Notes: generated by a model not told the origin, from the sequence alone. A stretch of 64,000 nt of DNA from Stenomitos frigidus ULC18 (GCF_003003795.1 NZ_PVWK01000140.1:1-64000); one strand, 5' to 3'; numbered from the stretch's first letter, positions 1-11,263 are shown. A program made the numbers and translations.

Positions 1-104
1 CTGCTAAGGGCGGCATCCGTGCCAAGCGCCTCAAGGCGGGTTGGGATGACCACTATCTGCTCAAGGTATTGTCTCAGTCTTCTAGTCAGGCTTCTAAAAG
101 ATGA
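1..104 (+). CDS. ISAs1-family transposase, C-terminal fragment
   Basis: The reading frame is in codon phase from base 3 and ends with TGA at 102-104. It encodes the last 33 residues of an ISAs1-type transposase, including the segment RAKRLKAGWDDHYLLKVLSQ, which matches the C-terminus of the transposase at 49.7 kb almost residue for residue. It catalyses transposition of its own element. Whether the upstream part is intact cannot be seen because it lies before the window. Confidence 0.85.
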   Translation, partial: AKGGIRAKRLKAGWDDHYLLKVLSQSSSQASKR

Positions 105-124
105 AGAAACGTGTGCGTTTGCCC
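1..124 (+). mobile_element. Right end of an ISAs1-family insertion sequence (cut by window edge)
   Basis: This is the last part of an insertion sequence related to the complete copy at 49669-50931. The two copies match through the transposase C-terminus and on to a shared terminal inverted repeat, after which they diverge. The inward-read repeat here is GGGCAAACGCACACG. It differs at two of the first 14 positions from the repeat at the ends of the other copy (GGGCGAACGCATAC). The last base of the element is therefore placed at 124. The other end lies outside the window. Confidence 0.8.
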
Positions 125-180
125 TATTGTTATCCCGCCTGTGCTTGCCAAGCTGGGCTCATGGTGCAACCCGTTGCAGC

Positions 181-855
181 CTAGAGTTTGCGTGCCCAAT
201 CGCTGCTTTTCCAGAGAATAAAGAAGAGGCTGCTGGCAAGCAAGGCACCCAGATTCCATTTAATCGAGTTCTTGAAAAGAGTTTGCTTTTGCGCGGCGCG
301 ATTCTCTTCAATCTGCGCCTGCACTTTTGACCGCACGGTGGTCAATCGCGATAAAAATTCGGTTTTGAGCGCCTGCGGTTCTTTCGTTGGGTCGATCGGA
401 ATACCGGCTTTTGCCGCCAGTGCCTGAATATCACTGGGGGTGCTTTGACTGAGCTGGCTTTCAATTTTGTTGAATTGAGAAAGTTGCTGTTCGGCCTGGC
501 GATTGACCTGTTGATCGTTCTGAAAATCCAAACGAGCCGTACCAAACACGCCAAGTGGAATCACCAGCAAACAGACGATCGATAGCACTAAGCAGACCCA
601 CGACAGCACTCTGAGTAGAATTTTTTCGAAGCGGTTGCGATCGTAAAATTCACCAAAAAAGACGAGCGCCATACCCAGTAGAGGCACAATCACGCGCTCG
701 ATCAAGCTCCCGATCGTCTGCACCTCCCAAGCCGGGTTGAAAAACTTCGGCGGGTATAAAAGCTGCACTACATCCATGAAGGCATACCCAAGCAAGCCAT
801 AGCCAATCCAACGGAATCTGTGTATGGATCGATTTTCAGTCGTTGATTCAGCCAT
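181..855 (-). CDS. HpsJ-like membrane protein of the cyanoexosortase locus
   Basis: This is a membrane protein of about 224 residues. It has hydrophobic segments near residues 15-35, 45-70 and 80-105, a glutamine-rich soluble loop (about 110-195), and a last hydrophobic segment near the C-terminus. The layout and sequence resemble HpsJ-like proteins, which occur next to cyanobacterial exosortases and are linked to hormogonium polysaccharide export and gliding. ATG at 855 is chosen because AAGGAA lies upstream; an earlier ATG at 888 would add 11 residues. It is the third gene of a minus-strand group after the exosortase (1650-2525) and its EpsI-like partner. The family call is good; the exact role in protein sorting is unknown. 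Confidence 0.7.
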   Translation of the reverse strand: MAESTTENRSIHRFRWIGYGLLGYAFMDVVQLLYPPKFFNPAWEVQTIGSLIERVIVPLLGMALVFFGEFYDRNRFEKILLRVLSWVCLVLSIVCLLVIPLGVFGTARLDFQNDQQVNRQAEQQLSQFNKIESQLSQSTPSDIQALAAKAGIPIDPTKEPQALKTEFLSRLTTVRSKVQAQIEENRAAQKQTLFKNSIKWNLGALLASSLFFILWKSSDWARKL

Positions 856-991
856 GACGCTGGGGTTCCTTTGACACAATAGGGGCAAAATTGACAGTAC
901 ACCAACAAACGGGTTCGCTCCGCAAAGAAGCCCAAATGGTTACCTTTTCCACCCTACATGTAGGCAAGGTAAATTGGTCGTGCGGAGGGCT

Positions 992-1657
992 CTAAGTCGG
1001 TGGAAAGTTGGGTTGCCACCAACGGTACCAGGAGAACCAGGCCGTTTCTAGTGTTTTGTAAGCCTTGTTTAGCGTCGCCGAGTCAGCCTGGGTAACAGGC
1101 ACAGACATTAGAGTCCAGAGGCAGCGGCGATCGAGCAGCGGCTGTTGCCCGGTGAGCCAGGGTAAGAGGCGAGCAGGTATGAGATCGTGAGTGCGCAGAT
1201 TTTGCACAAACTGCTGCGCTGTAACGGTGCTTTCGCCACGTGGATTCATGCAAGCACTTAGATAGGCACGGCCTTGATATGGCAGGACACCATAGAATCC
1301 GATCGACGGTTGATACTTTAAGACAAGGCGATTATTTTCCTGTCGAATGGGAGTGTGCACAAACAAAAAGCGGTTCACATCGCCATCGCCAGTCATGTAG
1401 CGTAGCTCAACCTTAAGAGACTGATCGCTGTGGCGGTACTGGTACGCTTGCCCAGCGATCGCCTCTGGCATGGGCTGAAGCGATTCACTCGACGCAGTTT
1501 GCCAGTCAGACAGCGGTACTGTTGCTGGTAAGGCATAAGACGGCTGCGTTTCTGCCGCTTTAGGAACCACGATCGCCTTACCCAAAACAAGCAGTGCACC
1601 ACTAAAGCTCAGCACCAGCACAGCCATCCGGGCGGGTTGCCGAATCGTGTTAACCAT
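992..1657 (-). CDS. Cyanoexosortase-associated EpsI-like protein
   Basis: The protein has one N-terminal membrane segment (about residues 10-30), followed by a roughly 190-residue extracytoplasmic domain of the EpsI/exosortase-partner type. The domain carries a cysteine in LSACMNPRG and an aromatic C-terminus (WFSWYRWWQPNF). Such proteins are found directly after exosortases and are thought to help process or export their substrates. ATG at 1657 is chosen because it overlaps the exosortase stop by 8 bases (ATGGTTAA), which implies translational coupling. An upstream ATG at 1675 is possible. The family is divergent, so the assignment rests largely on position. Confidence 0.7.
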   Translation of the reverse strand: MVNTIRQPARMAVLVLSFSGALLVLGKAIVVPKAAETQPSYALPATVPLSDWQTASSESLQPMPEAIAGQAYQYRHSDQSLKVELRYMTGDGDVNRFLFVHTPIRQENNRLVLKYQPSIGFYGVLPYQGRAYLSACMNPRGESTVTAQQFVQNLRTHDLIPARLLPWLTGQQPLLDRRCLWTLMSVPVTQADSATLNKAYKTLETAWFSWYRWWQPNFPPT

Positions 1658-2525
1658 TGGACGGGTTACCTGCATCTGAAACGGCTGGAGGCGTGCGCAA
1701 GAAGGCAAGCCAGCAAAAAACACCGAAAAGCCCCACGGCGATCGCGGCAAAAATCAGCGAACCGTCACCCGTATGCCAGTAGTCGAACGCGTTTTTTTGC
1801 GAGAAGGCTACGAGCACCGCCATCAGCGCCACTCGTGCGGCGTTCACTAGAAACCCAATCAAAACAGCCAGCAGCACAGCCAATGCTTGTTGCACCACTG
1901 AGCGTAGCGAAAACATCATCACAAACAGCACGGCGATGTAGAGCATTTGCAACATGCTGCTGACACCAGAACAGGCTCCATACACATCAACACGCCCCGT
2001 TGGCAACAGCAGCGATAGCCCGTCCAATCGCACATCAAACCCGGTATACCAGAGCATAAAGGCTGCAGCATTAGCCGTTAGCTTAGGCAGATTAATCAAG
2101 TCCAAGCCTAATTTCAGCAGTGGATTGAATGTCAGCAAGCCGAAGATGCACAGCTCTTTCCAATATTGATGCAGCCCACGCACGCCAGAAGCCAGTAAGC
2201 CCAACCCTAGTACCATCACGACTGGAAAGCCTCTCAGGAAGGAGCCAGACGTGGGCAGAGCCGAGCTGAGCCATAGTAGCCCTAGCAGCAAACCGCCACC
2301 GATCGCGCCACCGATCGCACCACTTTCAAGCACCAAGGTGTGCCGCCGCTCCCACACTAAAAACCCAACCGCAAACCACAGCAAAATGTACGTTGCAAAT
2401 AGCTCTTGCGCCAATTCGGGATCACCGGTACGACTCAGCAACGTTAAATGGAGTGCCATCATGGCAGCCATCGTGCCGAGCAACCAAGAAGCTGGCTTGT
2501 GGAGACGCTTGATTAAGTCCATCAT
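1650..2525 (-). CDS. Cyanoexosortase (exosortase A-type, transpeptidase-like membrane protease)
   Basis: This integral membrane protein of 291 residues has about eight hydrophobic helices. It shows the exosortase catalytic set: Cys in GACSGVSS (about residue 187), Arg in NAARVALM (about residue 230) and His in YWHTGDG (about residue 250). Exosortases recognise a C-terminal PEP-CTERM-type tail on secreted proteins, cleave it and probably transfer the protein to a surface acceptor. It heads a minus-strand operon with an EpsI-like and an HpsJ-like gene, matching the cyanoexosortase A arrangement. No substrate with a PEP-type tail was recognised in this window, so the substrates are probably encoded elsewhere. 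Confidence 0.88.
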   Translation of the reverse strand: MMDLIKRLHKPASWLLGTMAAMMALHLTLLSRTGDPELAQELFATYILLWFAVGFLVWERRHTLVLESGAIGGAIGGGLLLGLLWLSSALPTSGSFLRGFPVVMVLGLGLLASGVRGLHQYWKELCIFGLLTFNPLLKLGLDLINLPKLTANAAAFMLWYTGFDVRLDGLSLLLPTGRVDVYGACSGVSSMLQMLYIAVLFVMMFSLRSVVQQALAVLLAVLIGFLVNAARVALMAVLVAFSQKNAFDYWHTGDGSLIFAAIAVGLFGVFCWLAFLRTPPAVSDAGNPSNG

Positions 2526-3111
2526 GAGTACTCGCTAACAACCGTCTTGAGCTAAAAAGAAAGCCGTAGGAACACAGCTTAAATTAAGGTCGAACGTCTC
2601 GCGTAGAGGCATGGCAATGCCATGCCTCTACAGGATGCCAGATTTACAGATTATTTAATTCGCGTTCCTTAAAAAACAAGAGTTGATCGAGCTTTTAAGC
2701 CCCATGTGCGTCAGCCTTAATTCAGTTCGAGCCTTTATCACTGTTACAGCAAGACACATAACTCTTAAAGTTTCGGTCAACACGATGGGTAAAGTGATAG
2801 CTTCATAAAAATTTCATGCACAGGAACACCAAAAAGATCAGCGGCAAGAAGTGAGGTGACACCCTTGTTTTATGTGAGCAGGTATCGTTGCATTACAGAA
2901 TCGCTGCATGCGGCTGAATCGTGCTATAAAGCTGAAAATCTTTGATGCTAACTGTTCGGACAGTAGAGGTTTTCGCATCAGCCCAAATCGCAGCAAAATA
3001 GGCAAACCCGTCGCTCAACTTTGAATGCTGAAGATATAATGACAAGCGTCGTAGCCGTGACGTGCCAGAGACCTCCCGTCCTCAGGATGAGCCAACTTTA
3101 GGATTAGAGCC
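2526..3111. other. Intergenic region between divergent exosortase and coiled-coil genes
   Basis: About 590 bases without a convincing reading frame. It holds a 29-base palindromic repeat (2603-2631) and must contain the two divergent promoters, for the exosortase operon (minus strand) and the gene at 3112 (plus strand). No clear -35/-10 pair, operator or riboswitch fold could be identified by eye. Confidence 0.5.
2603..2631. repeat. Perfect 13-bp inverted repeat (dispersed hairpin type)
   Basis: The arms GTAGAGGCATGGC and GCCATGCCTCTAC are exact reverse complements separated by AAT. Stems of this GTAGAGGC type are common dispersed elements in cyanobacterial genomes. There is no T-run, so a role as a rho-independent terminator is not supported. 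Confidence 0.8.
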
Positions 3112-5181
3112 ATGAGTGAAGCTGATAGCCCAAACGAGCAAGCTGATAGCCCAAACGAGCAAGCTGGTTCGCCCGCACCGACTGAACCAGTCGAGTTAAC
3201 TGTTGTCCTTGATTCAGCCACTTCTGAGATGTCGAGACCAGGCAACCATGAAGGTTGGCAAACCGTTGATTTTCCTGGGGCGATGAGTGTCGATGCGATT
3301 CCATATCATGCTGCAAAGTCTATAGAGCCCAGCTCTACAGATGGGTCAAACACATCAATTTCTCAGGGAATCATTCACTATAGCGGCGCTGAAATTGACC
3401 CAGCGGCAGCCACTTTTGCAGTTTCTGCCGAAACACCTGACGAAATCACATTACGACAGCAGCTGCAGAATGAGAATGCCGCATTGCGCGATCGCCTTGC
3501 CCAAATAGAGCTAGACCTGGTGCAGCAGCAAATTGAATGGCAGTTGGAGTCAACACTTACACAGAGCCACACAGAGTCAGCAGGCACGGTCAGTACGGCA
3601 GAGTCGGCAGGTACAATCCAGCCGTCCATCGCTGAGTCAACAGATGAACGCCTGAATCAGCTTTTACAAGCCTTGGAACGATCGCGCCAGACCGCGCAAC
3701 GGCAGCAGATTTTGGTCGAAACGCTGACCGAACAGCTAGAGAGCAGCCAGGAACGGATCGCCCAATTAGAACGAGACTGTGCGTTGACCCAGCAGCGCCA
3801 TAACGAGCAGGTGCAGCAAGTACTGCAAGCAGAGGGTGCCTGTCGTGATTTGCGCTTGCGCTTGCATCGCCAGCAACAGCAGACACTTCAATTCAAAGCA
3901 GCGCTCGAAAAATGCCTTGAGATGCCAACGGCTTATGGGCAACAGGTCATGCCCGACCTTGCGATCGATGACAATGCAGCCACCCCAGAGACGCTTGCTT
4001 CCCTGCTCACGCCTAAAAATCAACCCGTGAAGCCCTGGTCGTCACCGCAACGAGCTGCACATGAAGCAGAGAGTGATTCAGCAGAGCTACCGAAACCACT
4101 ATTCAAGCTTTTGAATGGGCTGCCAGGTCAGGGTCATGAAAGCAACGAACTTCAAGGAATCGACGCTTTAGCAGGGGAGTTTGACACGCCATTCGTTAGA
4201 GAAGACCAGGGAAGCAGGCTGCCTGCCCCTGCCGATCCGTCTGCCCTGATCGACTCCGACGATCCAGAGTTCGTCACCCAGTTGATGCAGTTGATCTTTC
4301 CCGCGACCGCTGAGCAAGAAGTCTACACGACAACTGACGCGCCTCCAGCAGAGCCATTGTTTGATTTGAGTCCCTTAGGGAAGGCAAACGCCACGCCACC
4401 CATCCCGGTTTCTCAGCAGAGTGAGGTCGTCGATGGATCGACAGACTGCCCTTTTGCCCCCCTGCAAAGCAGCGAGGCAAAAGGGCAGCAACAGGACGAT
4501 CCGCCGTCGAGCGCGATCGACCACAACCCCTTGCCTGCACCGTCCGATGATCGCTCTACCGATCCACTGTGGGATGACCTGACCGCCTTAATCAATCCCC
4601 CCCAAACCGTTGAACAGACGACGGCTATCTTTGTCGTAGAGACTGAGGCTTCTTCTGGTCTACTGGAACTACCTCAGGCCAGCACTGACAGTGCTCACGA
4701 CACCGTTAGCTCAGTGCTAGTGGAAAAGCACTCTGTGCCAGCGGGCTCTCCTAAGCGCCCAGGCATTCCACCCTTTTTTGCAGCGACAGCCGTAGAACGA
4801 TCGCAGCTGGATGACACAGCCGAGCCAGACAGCAAAGCTGACAGCACCAAAAAAGCGATCGCGGCCTGGACATGGCGCGATCGCTTAGCAACCGCCAGTA
4901 CAACACCGCAATCAACTGAACCTGATGCACCTGAAAAAGCAGATCAGAAACCAGCTAAACTCTTTGCGCTCAACTCTGTGAGTCGGCAAGCTGCGGTCGA
5001 GCAGCCGTCTGTGAGCCAAGCAACAGTCAGTCAAGCAGCAGTCAGCGTTGCCAGCCATGCTGAACGAACGCCAACATCCTTCTCGACCATAGCCCCCTCG
5101 CCGATCGTGTATCCGCTTCGCTCGACCAAAAAGCTAGCCTCACTTGCAGCTGTCGATTTACCAACCTTTCCCAGGCGCTAG
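3112..5181 (+). CDS. Large coiled-coil, proline/serine-rich protein of unknown function
   Basis: The 689-residue protein has no recognised enzymatic domain. It starts with a duplicated SPNEQAD/G segment encoded by two near-identical 21-base units. Residues about 110-300 are rich in Gln, Leu and Glu with heptad character (coiled coil). From about 300 to the end it is an acidic, Ser/Thr/Pro-rich, probably disordered region. No signal peptide or membrane helix is seen. ATG at 3112 follows AGGA. It lies alone on the plus strand, divergent from the exosortase operon and convergent with the flavoprotein gene at 5354. A scaffold-like role would fit, but this is only inference from composition. Confidence 0.7.
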   Translation: MSEADSPNEQADSPNEQAGSPAPTEPVELTVVLDSATSEMSRPGNHEGWQTVDFPGAMSVDAIPYHAAKSIEPSSTDGSNTSISQGIIHYSGAEIDPAAATFAVSAETPDEITLRQQLQNENAALRDRLAQIELDLVQQQIEWQLESTLTQSHTESAGTVSTAESAGTIQPSIAESTDERLNQLLQALERSRQTAQRQQILVETLTEQLESSQERIAQLERDCALTQQRHNEQVQQVLQAEGACRDLRLRLHRQQQQTLQFKAALEKCLEMPTAYGQQVMPDLAIDDNAATPETLASLLTPKNQPVKPWSSPQRAAHEAESDSAELPKPLFKLLNGLPGQGHESNELQGIDALAGEFDTPFVREDQGSRLPAPADPSALIDSDDPEFVTQLMQLIFPATAEQEVYTTTDAPPAEPLFDLSPLGKANATPPIPVSQQSEVVDGSTDCPFAPLQSSEAKGQQQDDPPSSAIDHNPLPAPSDDRSTDPLWDDLTALINPPQTVEQTTAIFVVETEASSGLLELPQASTDSAHDTVSSVLVEKHSVPAGSPKRPGIPPFFAATAVERSQLDDTAEPDSKADSTKKAIAAWTWRDRLATASTTPQSTEPDAPEKADQKPAKLFALNSVSRQAAVEQPSVSQATVSQAAVSVASHAERTPTSFSTIAPSPIVYPLRSTKKLASLAAVDLPTFPRR

Positions 5182-5353
5182 GCAGCCGATCGGTTGAGTA
5201 CAAAGCAGAGTCCAGTCAAGAAGCGATGGCTCAAGGCAGTAACCGATTGACCGATCGTGTCACGCCGCTGATGGCTATAACGTTAAACCCGCTCAGTCAA
5301 ACTCACCCAGTCAAACCCGTCCATACGATTTGCGGCAGTATTGCATCCAGATC

Positions 5354-7552
<2,199 letters not shown>

Positions 7553-7709
7553 TTAGGGGAGCCAAACTTTAATGAACTACTAAAAAAGGCGGGGATAAGC
7601 ATTGCTAAAGTGCGCTAAACTGCAAGTCACACATTTGACTTAATAAACTTTACAAGTCTCTCATAAATCTTCTAGAGCCGCTTGCATTCATTACATCATT
7701 CAATCCGTC

Positions 7710-7946
7710 ATGAACTATCCTATTTCAGCACACACACCAAAAGGGGATGTCCTCCGGCAGAAATTTGTCGATGAGGAGCTGATTGCAGCAGCGATCGTGG
7801 GTGTGGTTGATGTGGCGCGATTGAATGGTCAGTCGCTTGAAGAGTTAATGGCAGAAGTGTTAGCAGATGACGCTCTACTCGACTCTAAACAGCGCCATTG
7901 GTTAAGCGAAGTAGTTGCCGTGGCATGGGAACAGTTGCCCTCATAG
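7710..7946 (+). CDS. Small hypothetical protein, 78 residues
   Basis: A small acidic protein (DEELIAAAIVGVVDVARLNG near residue 22) with predicted helices and no cysteine, signal peptide or membrane segment. The ATG at 7710 is preceded by an AT-rich leader of about 150 bases that could hold a promoter. The family was not recognised. Codon use and the HIP1-like site inside (GCGATCG) match neighbouring genes, which supports it being real. Confidence 0.55.
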   Translation: MNYPISAHTPKGDVLRQKFVDEELIAAAIVGVVDVARLNGQSLEELMAEVLADDALLDSKQRHWLSEVVAVAWEQLPS

Positions 7947-8226
7947 AGACCTTGGCAGCAGGGAAGCATCGGTTAAGAGTCTGTGAATTTGGATCGATGG
8001 AATTTACAGTGGTGGCTAAGGGGTCATTTGGAGGACTGTTTGGTGGGGAAGGACAACCCCTCAAAACAGTCTTACAGAACATAAGCGACGATCGATCACA
8101 ACAGACTTTAGTTTAAAGCGTGATAACGTCGCTCTTTGCTGATATTCCACGCATTTCAAACGCCAGCTCGATAGACTGGTAACAATGTCCATTGTCTATG
8201 AAAAGGTAGAGCCACCTTGAACTCTA

Positions 8227-8982
8227 ATGCATGAGCTAAGTCAGAGAATTCTTCGTGTCTGGAGAGAGAATGTTGGCCCGCGAATTCTACCGTTACTCAC
8301 AACGGTTCGCTTCATTGGTCTCATGATTGCTGCGTTTGCCCTTTGGGGCTTTTACGAGATTGCAGAGGGGGTTTTAGAGCAAGAAACGCAGTCGCTCGAC
8401 ACCCGCATCTTAATGGCGATTCGACAATGGCACACGCCTTTCCTCGATCGCCTCATGGTGGTCATTACCAATCTTGGCAATCCCTCAGTGCTATTGGTGG
8501 CAAGTTTGTTGCTGGCAGCCTTTCTGCTTTGGCGCAAGCGACGAGCCGAAACCGTCACGCTGGCGATCGCGGCGATCGGCGCACTCGGCCTCAATGTTGT
8601 GCTAAAAGACCTGTTTGCGCGTTCCCGCCCAGAACTTTGGCAACGCACGGTTGACGTCAACTTCTACAGCTTTCCCAGCGGTCATGCCATGATGTCTGTC
8701 GTGGTGTTTGGCATCATTGGTTACTTGCTAGCAGCCCATCTGCCACGCTGGCGGCTCGTGATCGCCACGCTGACAGTGTTACTGGTGTGTGCGATCGGCT
8801 TTAGTCGCCTTTACTTCGGCGTGCACTGGCCAACCGATATTGTTGCTGGTTATGCCGCTGGCACCGTCTGGCTTGTTGCCTGCATCCTGAGCCTCGAAAT
8901 CTGGAAACGACGTTACCGTCGAGTTCCTAGTGAACGGCAGCGATCGCTCACTTCAGCGCCAAAAGTAAAGGCTAAAGGCTAA
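8227..8982 (+). CDS. PAP2-family membrane phosphatase
   Basis: An integral membrane phosphatase of the phosphatidic acid phosphatase type 2 family, which removes phosphate from lipid phosphates such as phosphatidate or undecaprenyl pyrophosphate on the outer face of the membrane. All three signature motifs are present: KDLFARSRP (K-x6-RP), PSGH, and SRLYFGVHWPTD (SR-x5-H-x3-D). Several membrane helices surround them. The substrate cannot be told from sequence. It is followed after 52 bases by an ABC ATPase gene, separated by heptanucleotide repeats. Confidence 0.9.
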   Translation: MHELSQRILRVWRENVGPRILPLLTTVRFIGLMIAAFALWGFYEIAEGVLEQETQSLDTRILMAIRQWHTPFLDRLMVVITNLGNPSVLLVASLLLAAFLLWRKRRAETVTLAIAAIGALGLNVVLKDLFARSRPELWQRTVDVNFYSFPSGHAMMSVVVFGIIGYLLAAHLPRWRLVIATLTVLLVCAIGFSRLYFGVHWPTDIVAGYAAGTVWLVACILSLEIWKRRYRRVPSERQRSLTSAPKVKAKG

Positions 8983-9029
8983 GGGCTGAAGGCTAAACTC
9001 AAAACTCAAAACTCAAAACTCAAAACTTT
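8966..9029. repeat. Heptanucleotide repeats (AAGGCTA and CTCAAAA units)
   Basis: Short tandem repeats fill the gap between the PAP2 gene and the next gene. The last units of one series overlap the end of the PAP2 gene, and four CTCAAAA units follow. The same CTCAAAA unit recurs at 63.8 kb and, reversed as GAGTTTT, at 6.9 and 24.6 kb. Confidence 0.85.
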
Positions 9030-9034
9030 TCCCC

Positions 9035-9886
9035 ATGACCGCTGCTGTTTCACTCCAGAACGTTTACAAAGTCTTTGACAAAGCCCTTGTTGTTAACGAT
9101 CTCTCTTTTGAGCTTCAACCCGGTGAGATGTTTGGCTTACTAGGGCCGAATGGCGCGGGTAAATCCACCACCATTCGGATGCTGACAACGTTGACCAAAC
9201 CCTCGGAAGGGCACATTGAGGTGGCAGGGTATGACGTTGTCAGACAGCGATCGCAGGTCAAGCAGCAGATCGGCGTTGTGCTTCAGCAGATTAGCGTTGA
9301 TAGCGATCTCTCCGTTTGGGAGAACATGGAATTTCACGGACGACTGCACCACATTCCCAACCCCCAACGGCAGCAAGATATCGATCGCTGGTTGGAGTAC
9401 GTGGAATTGAGCGATCGGCGAGATGACCTTGCCAAAACCCTTTCTGGTGGTATGAAACGGCGCTTACAAATTGCCCGTGCCCTGCTGCACCATCCAGATA
9501 TTTTGTTTCTGGATGAACCCACTGTCGGGCTCGATCCTCAAACCCGTCGTCGTCTTTGGGAAATCATCCGCGATCTGAACAAGCAAGGCATGACAATTCT
9601 ACTCACCACTCATTACATGGACGAGGTCGAGTATCTCTGCGATCGCATTGGCATTATGGATGCAGGTAAGCTCATTGAGCTTGGTACGCTTCAGGAGTTC
9701 CGTCAAAAACACGGCGAAGGCTTGGTGATGAAGCAAACCGACGATCGGTGGGACTACAAATTCTTTCCCACGGTTGAGGCCGCCAATGCCTATCTCGACC
9801 AGCAACCTAATAAAACTGGCATGATGGTGAGACCCTCAAACTTGGAAGACATTTTTGTAGAGTTGACGGGACGGAATTTGGATTGA
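9035..9886 (+). CDS. ABC transporter ATP-binding protein (DrrA-like)
   Basis: This ATPase of 283 residues has a Walker A motif GPNGAGKST (about residue 36), an ABC signature LSGGMKRR, a Walker B ILFLDEPT and an H-loop TTHYMDE. The C-terminal extension ends with an IFVELTGR motif typical of the daunorubicin-resistance/Nod-factor exporter group. It would energise export of a drug-like or lipid substrate with a separate permease. No permease gene lies next to it here, so the partner is elsewhere. The substrate is unknown. Confidence 0.88.
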   Translation: MTAAVSLQNVYKVFDKALVVNDLSFELQPGEMFGLLGPNGAGKSTTIRMLTTLTKPSEGHIEVAGYDVVRQRSQVKQQIGVVLQQISVDSDLSVWENMEFHGRLHHIPNPQRQQDIDRWLEYVELSDRRDDLAKTLSGGMKRRLQIARALLHHPDILFLDEPTVGLDPQTRRRLWEIIRDLNKQGMTILLTTHYMDEVEYLCDRIGIMDAGKLIELGTLQEFRQKHGEGLVMKQTDDRWDYKFFPTVEAANAYLDQQPNKTGMMVRPSNLEDIFVELTGRNLD

Positions 9887-9991
9887 AGGATAAAGGATAA
9901 AGTATGAAGGATAAAAAACGAAGCATAGAATTTATAGCCGTTCGACAACCAGCCAATCATAATCCTTTAGCCTTTAGCCTTTCTTCTTTCG
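9885..9991. repeat. Short repeats of AAGGATA and CTTTAGC type
   Basis: The gap between the ABC ATPase and scpB contains repeats of AAGGATAAAGG and, near its end, CTTTAGCCTTTAGCC. They belong to the heptanucleotide repeat class seen throughout the window. The ribosome site of scpB is not obvious in this region. Confidence 0.7.
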
Positions 9992-9994
9992 CCC

Positions 9995-10492
9995 ATGCCT
10001 CGTCTTGCTAGTAAAATTGAAGCCATTTTGTACTTAAAAGCGCAGCCGCTCACCGTTGCCGAAATTGCCGAGTTTGCAGAGTGCGATCGCGAGACAGCGG
10101 CAGAAGGCTTGCTTGAACTCATGACCGATTACGCCCATCGCGACAGTGCGTTGGAAGTAGCGGAAACACCCAATGGGTATACCTTACAGCTACGCGAAAC
10201 GTTTCACCACCTGGTTCAAACATTAGTGCCTGCCGATCTAGGCTTAGGTGCGCTGCGAACACTTGCCGCGATCGCGCTAAGAGGTCCTATTTCGCAAACC
10301 GAACTGGTCGAACTGCGAGGTTCCGGTGCCTATCAACACGTACCAGAGCTGGTCGAACTAGGTTTTGTCCGTAAACGTAGACAATCAGATGGGCGTTCCT
10401 ATTGGCTACAGGTCACCAATAAGTTTCATCAATACTTTCAAATGAATCAGTTGCCACAAGAGTTTGATCAGCACGTAAAAGCAAAGCCTTAA
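9995..10492 (+). CDS. scpB: Segregation and condensation protein B
   Basis: ScpB is the winged-helix subunit of the SMC-ScpA-ScpB complex that compacts and segregates the chromosome. The 165-residue protein shows the typical start RLASKIEAILYLKAQPL and the motif LRTLAAIALRGPISQTELVELRG, followed by HVPELVELGFV. The length is normal for the family. ScpA is not in the window. The gene follows the ABC ATPase on the same strand but is separated by repeats, so co-transcription is uncertain. Confidence 0.92.
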   Translation: MPRLASKIEAILYLKAQPLTVAEIAEFAECDRETAAEGLLELMTDYAHRDSALEVAETPNGYTLQLRETFHHLVQTLVPADLGLGALRTLAAIALRGPISQTELVELRGSGAYQHVPELVELGFVRKRRQSDGRSYWLQVTNKFHQYFQMNQLPQEFDQHVKAKP

Positions 10493-10520
10493 GCGGTGCG
10501 CGTTTTATTGATCGCGTCGT

Positions 10521-11153
10521 TTATTTGGCTGGGGTTGAGGTCTGTTTCAACTCCGTGCCAGGAGGCAATATCGTCTCATCAGACACTTTCTGAAAGATTG
10601 TCGCGTTATCGGTTAAGGCTTTAGGGCGAGGCTTGCCGGGACGAGTACCCAGCATTTGCAAGCGCAGGTCACCGTTAGCAGTGAACTCAAATAGGGTCTC
10701 GACGGTAACATCAGCGATCAAAACAATATCCAGGTGCATGGGTTGAGGTTTAGCATCCAGGCGATATTGGAATTGGCTGGCGATCGCGTTCCCCGACGCA
10801 GACGTGCCCGTCAGGATGAACGCTTTACCGTCTGGCGCAAAGACAAACATCACCGTATCGCCTTCTAGCGGTTCTTTCGCTAACCACTGCCCCAAAATTT
10901 GCTTGGCAGCGGGAACCGGAGCAGGCGTTTCAGGTTTAACCGCAGGTGATGGTGCAGTCGGAACAGGCGTTGGTTCGGCACTCAGCAACCGATCGGGAAG
11001 AAAGATCGTGGCAACACCCGCCAGCGTGAAGCATCCGATGAGCAAACGTCCGATCGCCAAACGCGATACCAGGCCAGCGCGATCGCCCTGCGCCCTTTTT
11101 CCCAAACAGACAGGGCAGTTTGTAGAAGGGTGTTTTCGAGTGAGTTGGGTCAT
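10521..11153 (-). CDS. Hypothetical protein with CxxC and one membrane segment
   Basis: The N-terminus carries a CPVC pair (about residues 14-17), followed by one hydrophobic segment (about 30-55). A proline/alanine-rich linker then leads to a soluble domain that begins ILGQWLAKEP and contains the strand-rich VMFVFAPDGKAFILTG. The overall plan is an anchored extracytoplasmic domain. The C-terminal domain resembles small barrel-like domains that read as ILGxW...FxxDGK, but no named family is claimed. It is convergent with scpB and divergent from the permease at 11264. Confidence 0.65.
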   Translation of the reverse strand: MTQLTRKHPSTNCPVCLGKRAQGDRAGLVSRLAIGRLLIGCFTLAGVATIFLPDRLLSAEPTPVPTAPSPAVKPETPAPVPAAKQILGQWLAKEPLEGDTVMFVFAPDGKAFILTGTSASGNAIASQFQYRLDAKPQPMHLDIVLIADVTVETLFEFTANGDLRLQMLGTRPGKPRPKALTDNATIFQKVSDETILPPGTELKQTSTPAK

Positions 11154-11263
11154 GAACCTACTGCCAACGGATTACCAGCATCTTAACAGCGGAAGCGTCG
11201 ATCACCCGACTGCTAAAATGCAAACTGCGCTCTAGTCGTTTCTTAATTTGCTGTCCACTCAAA

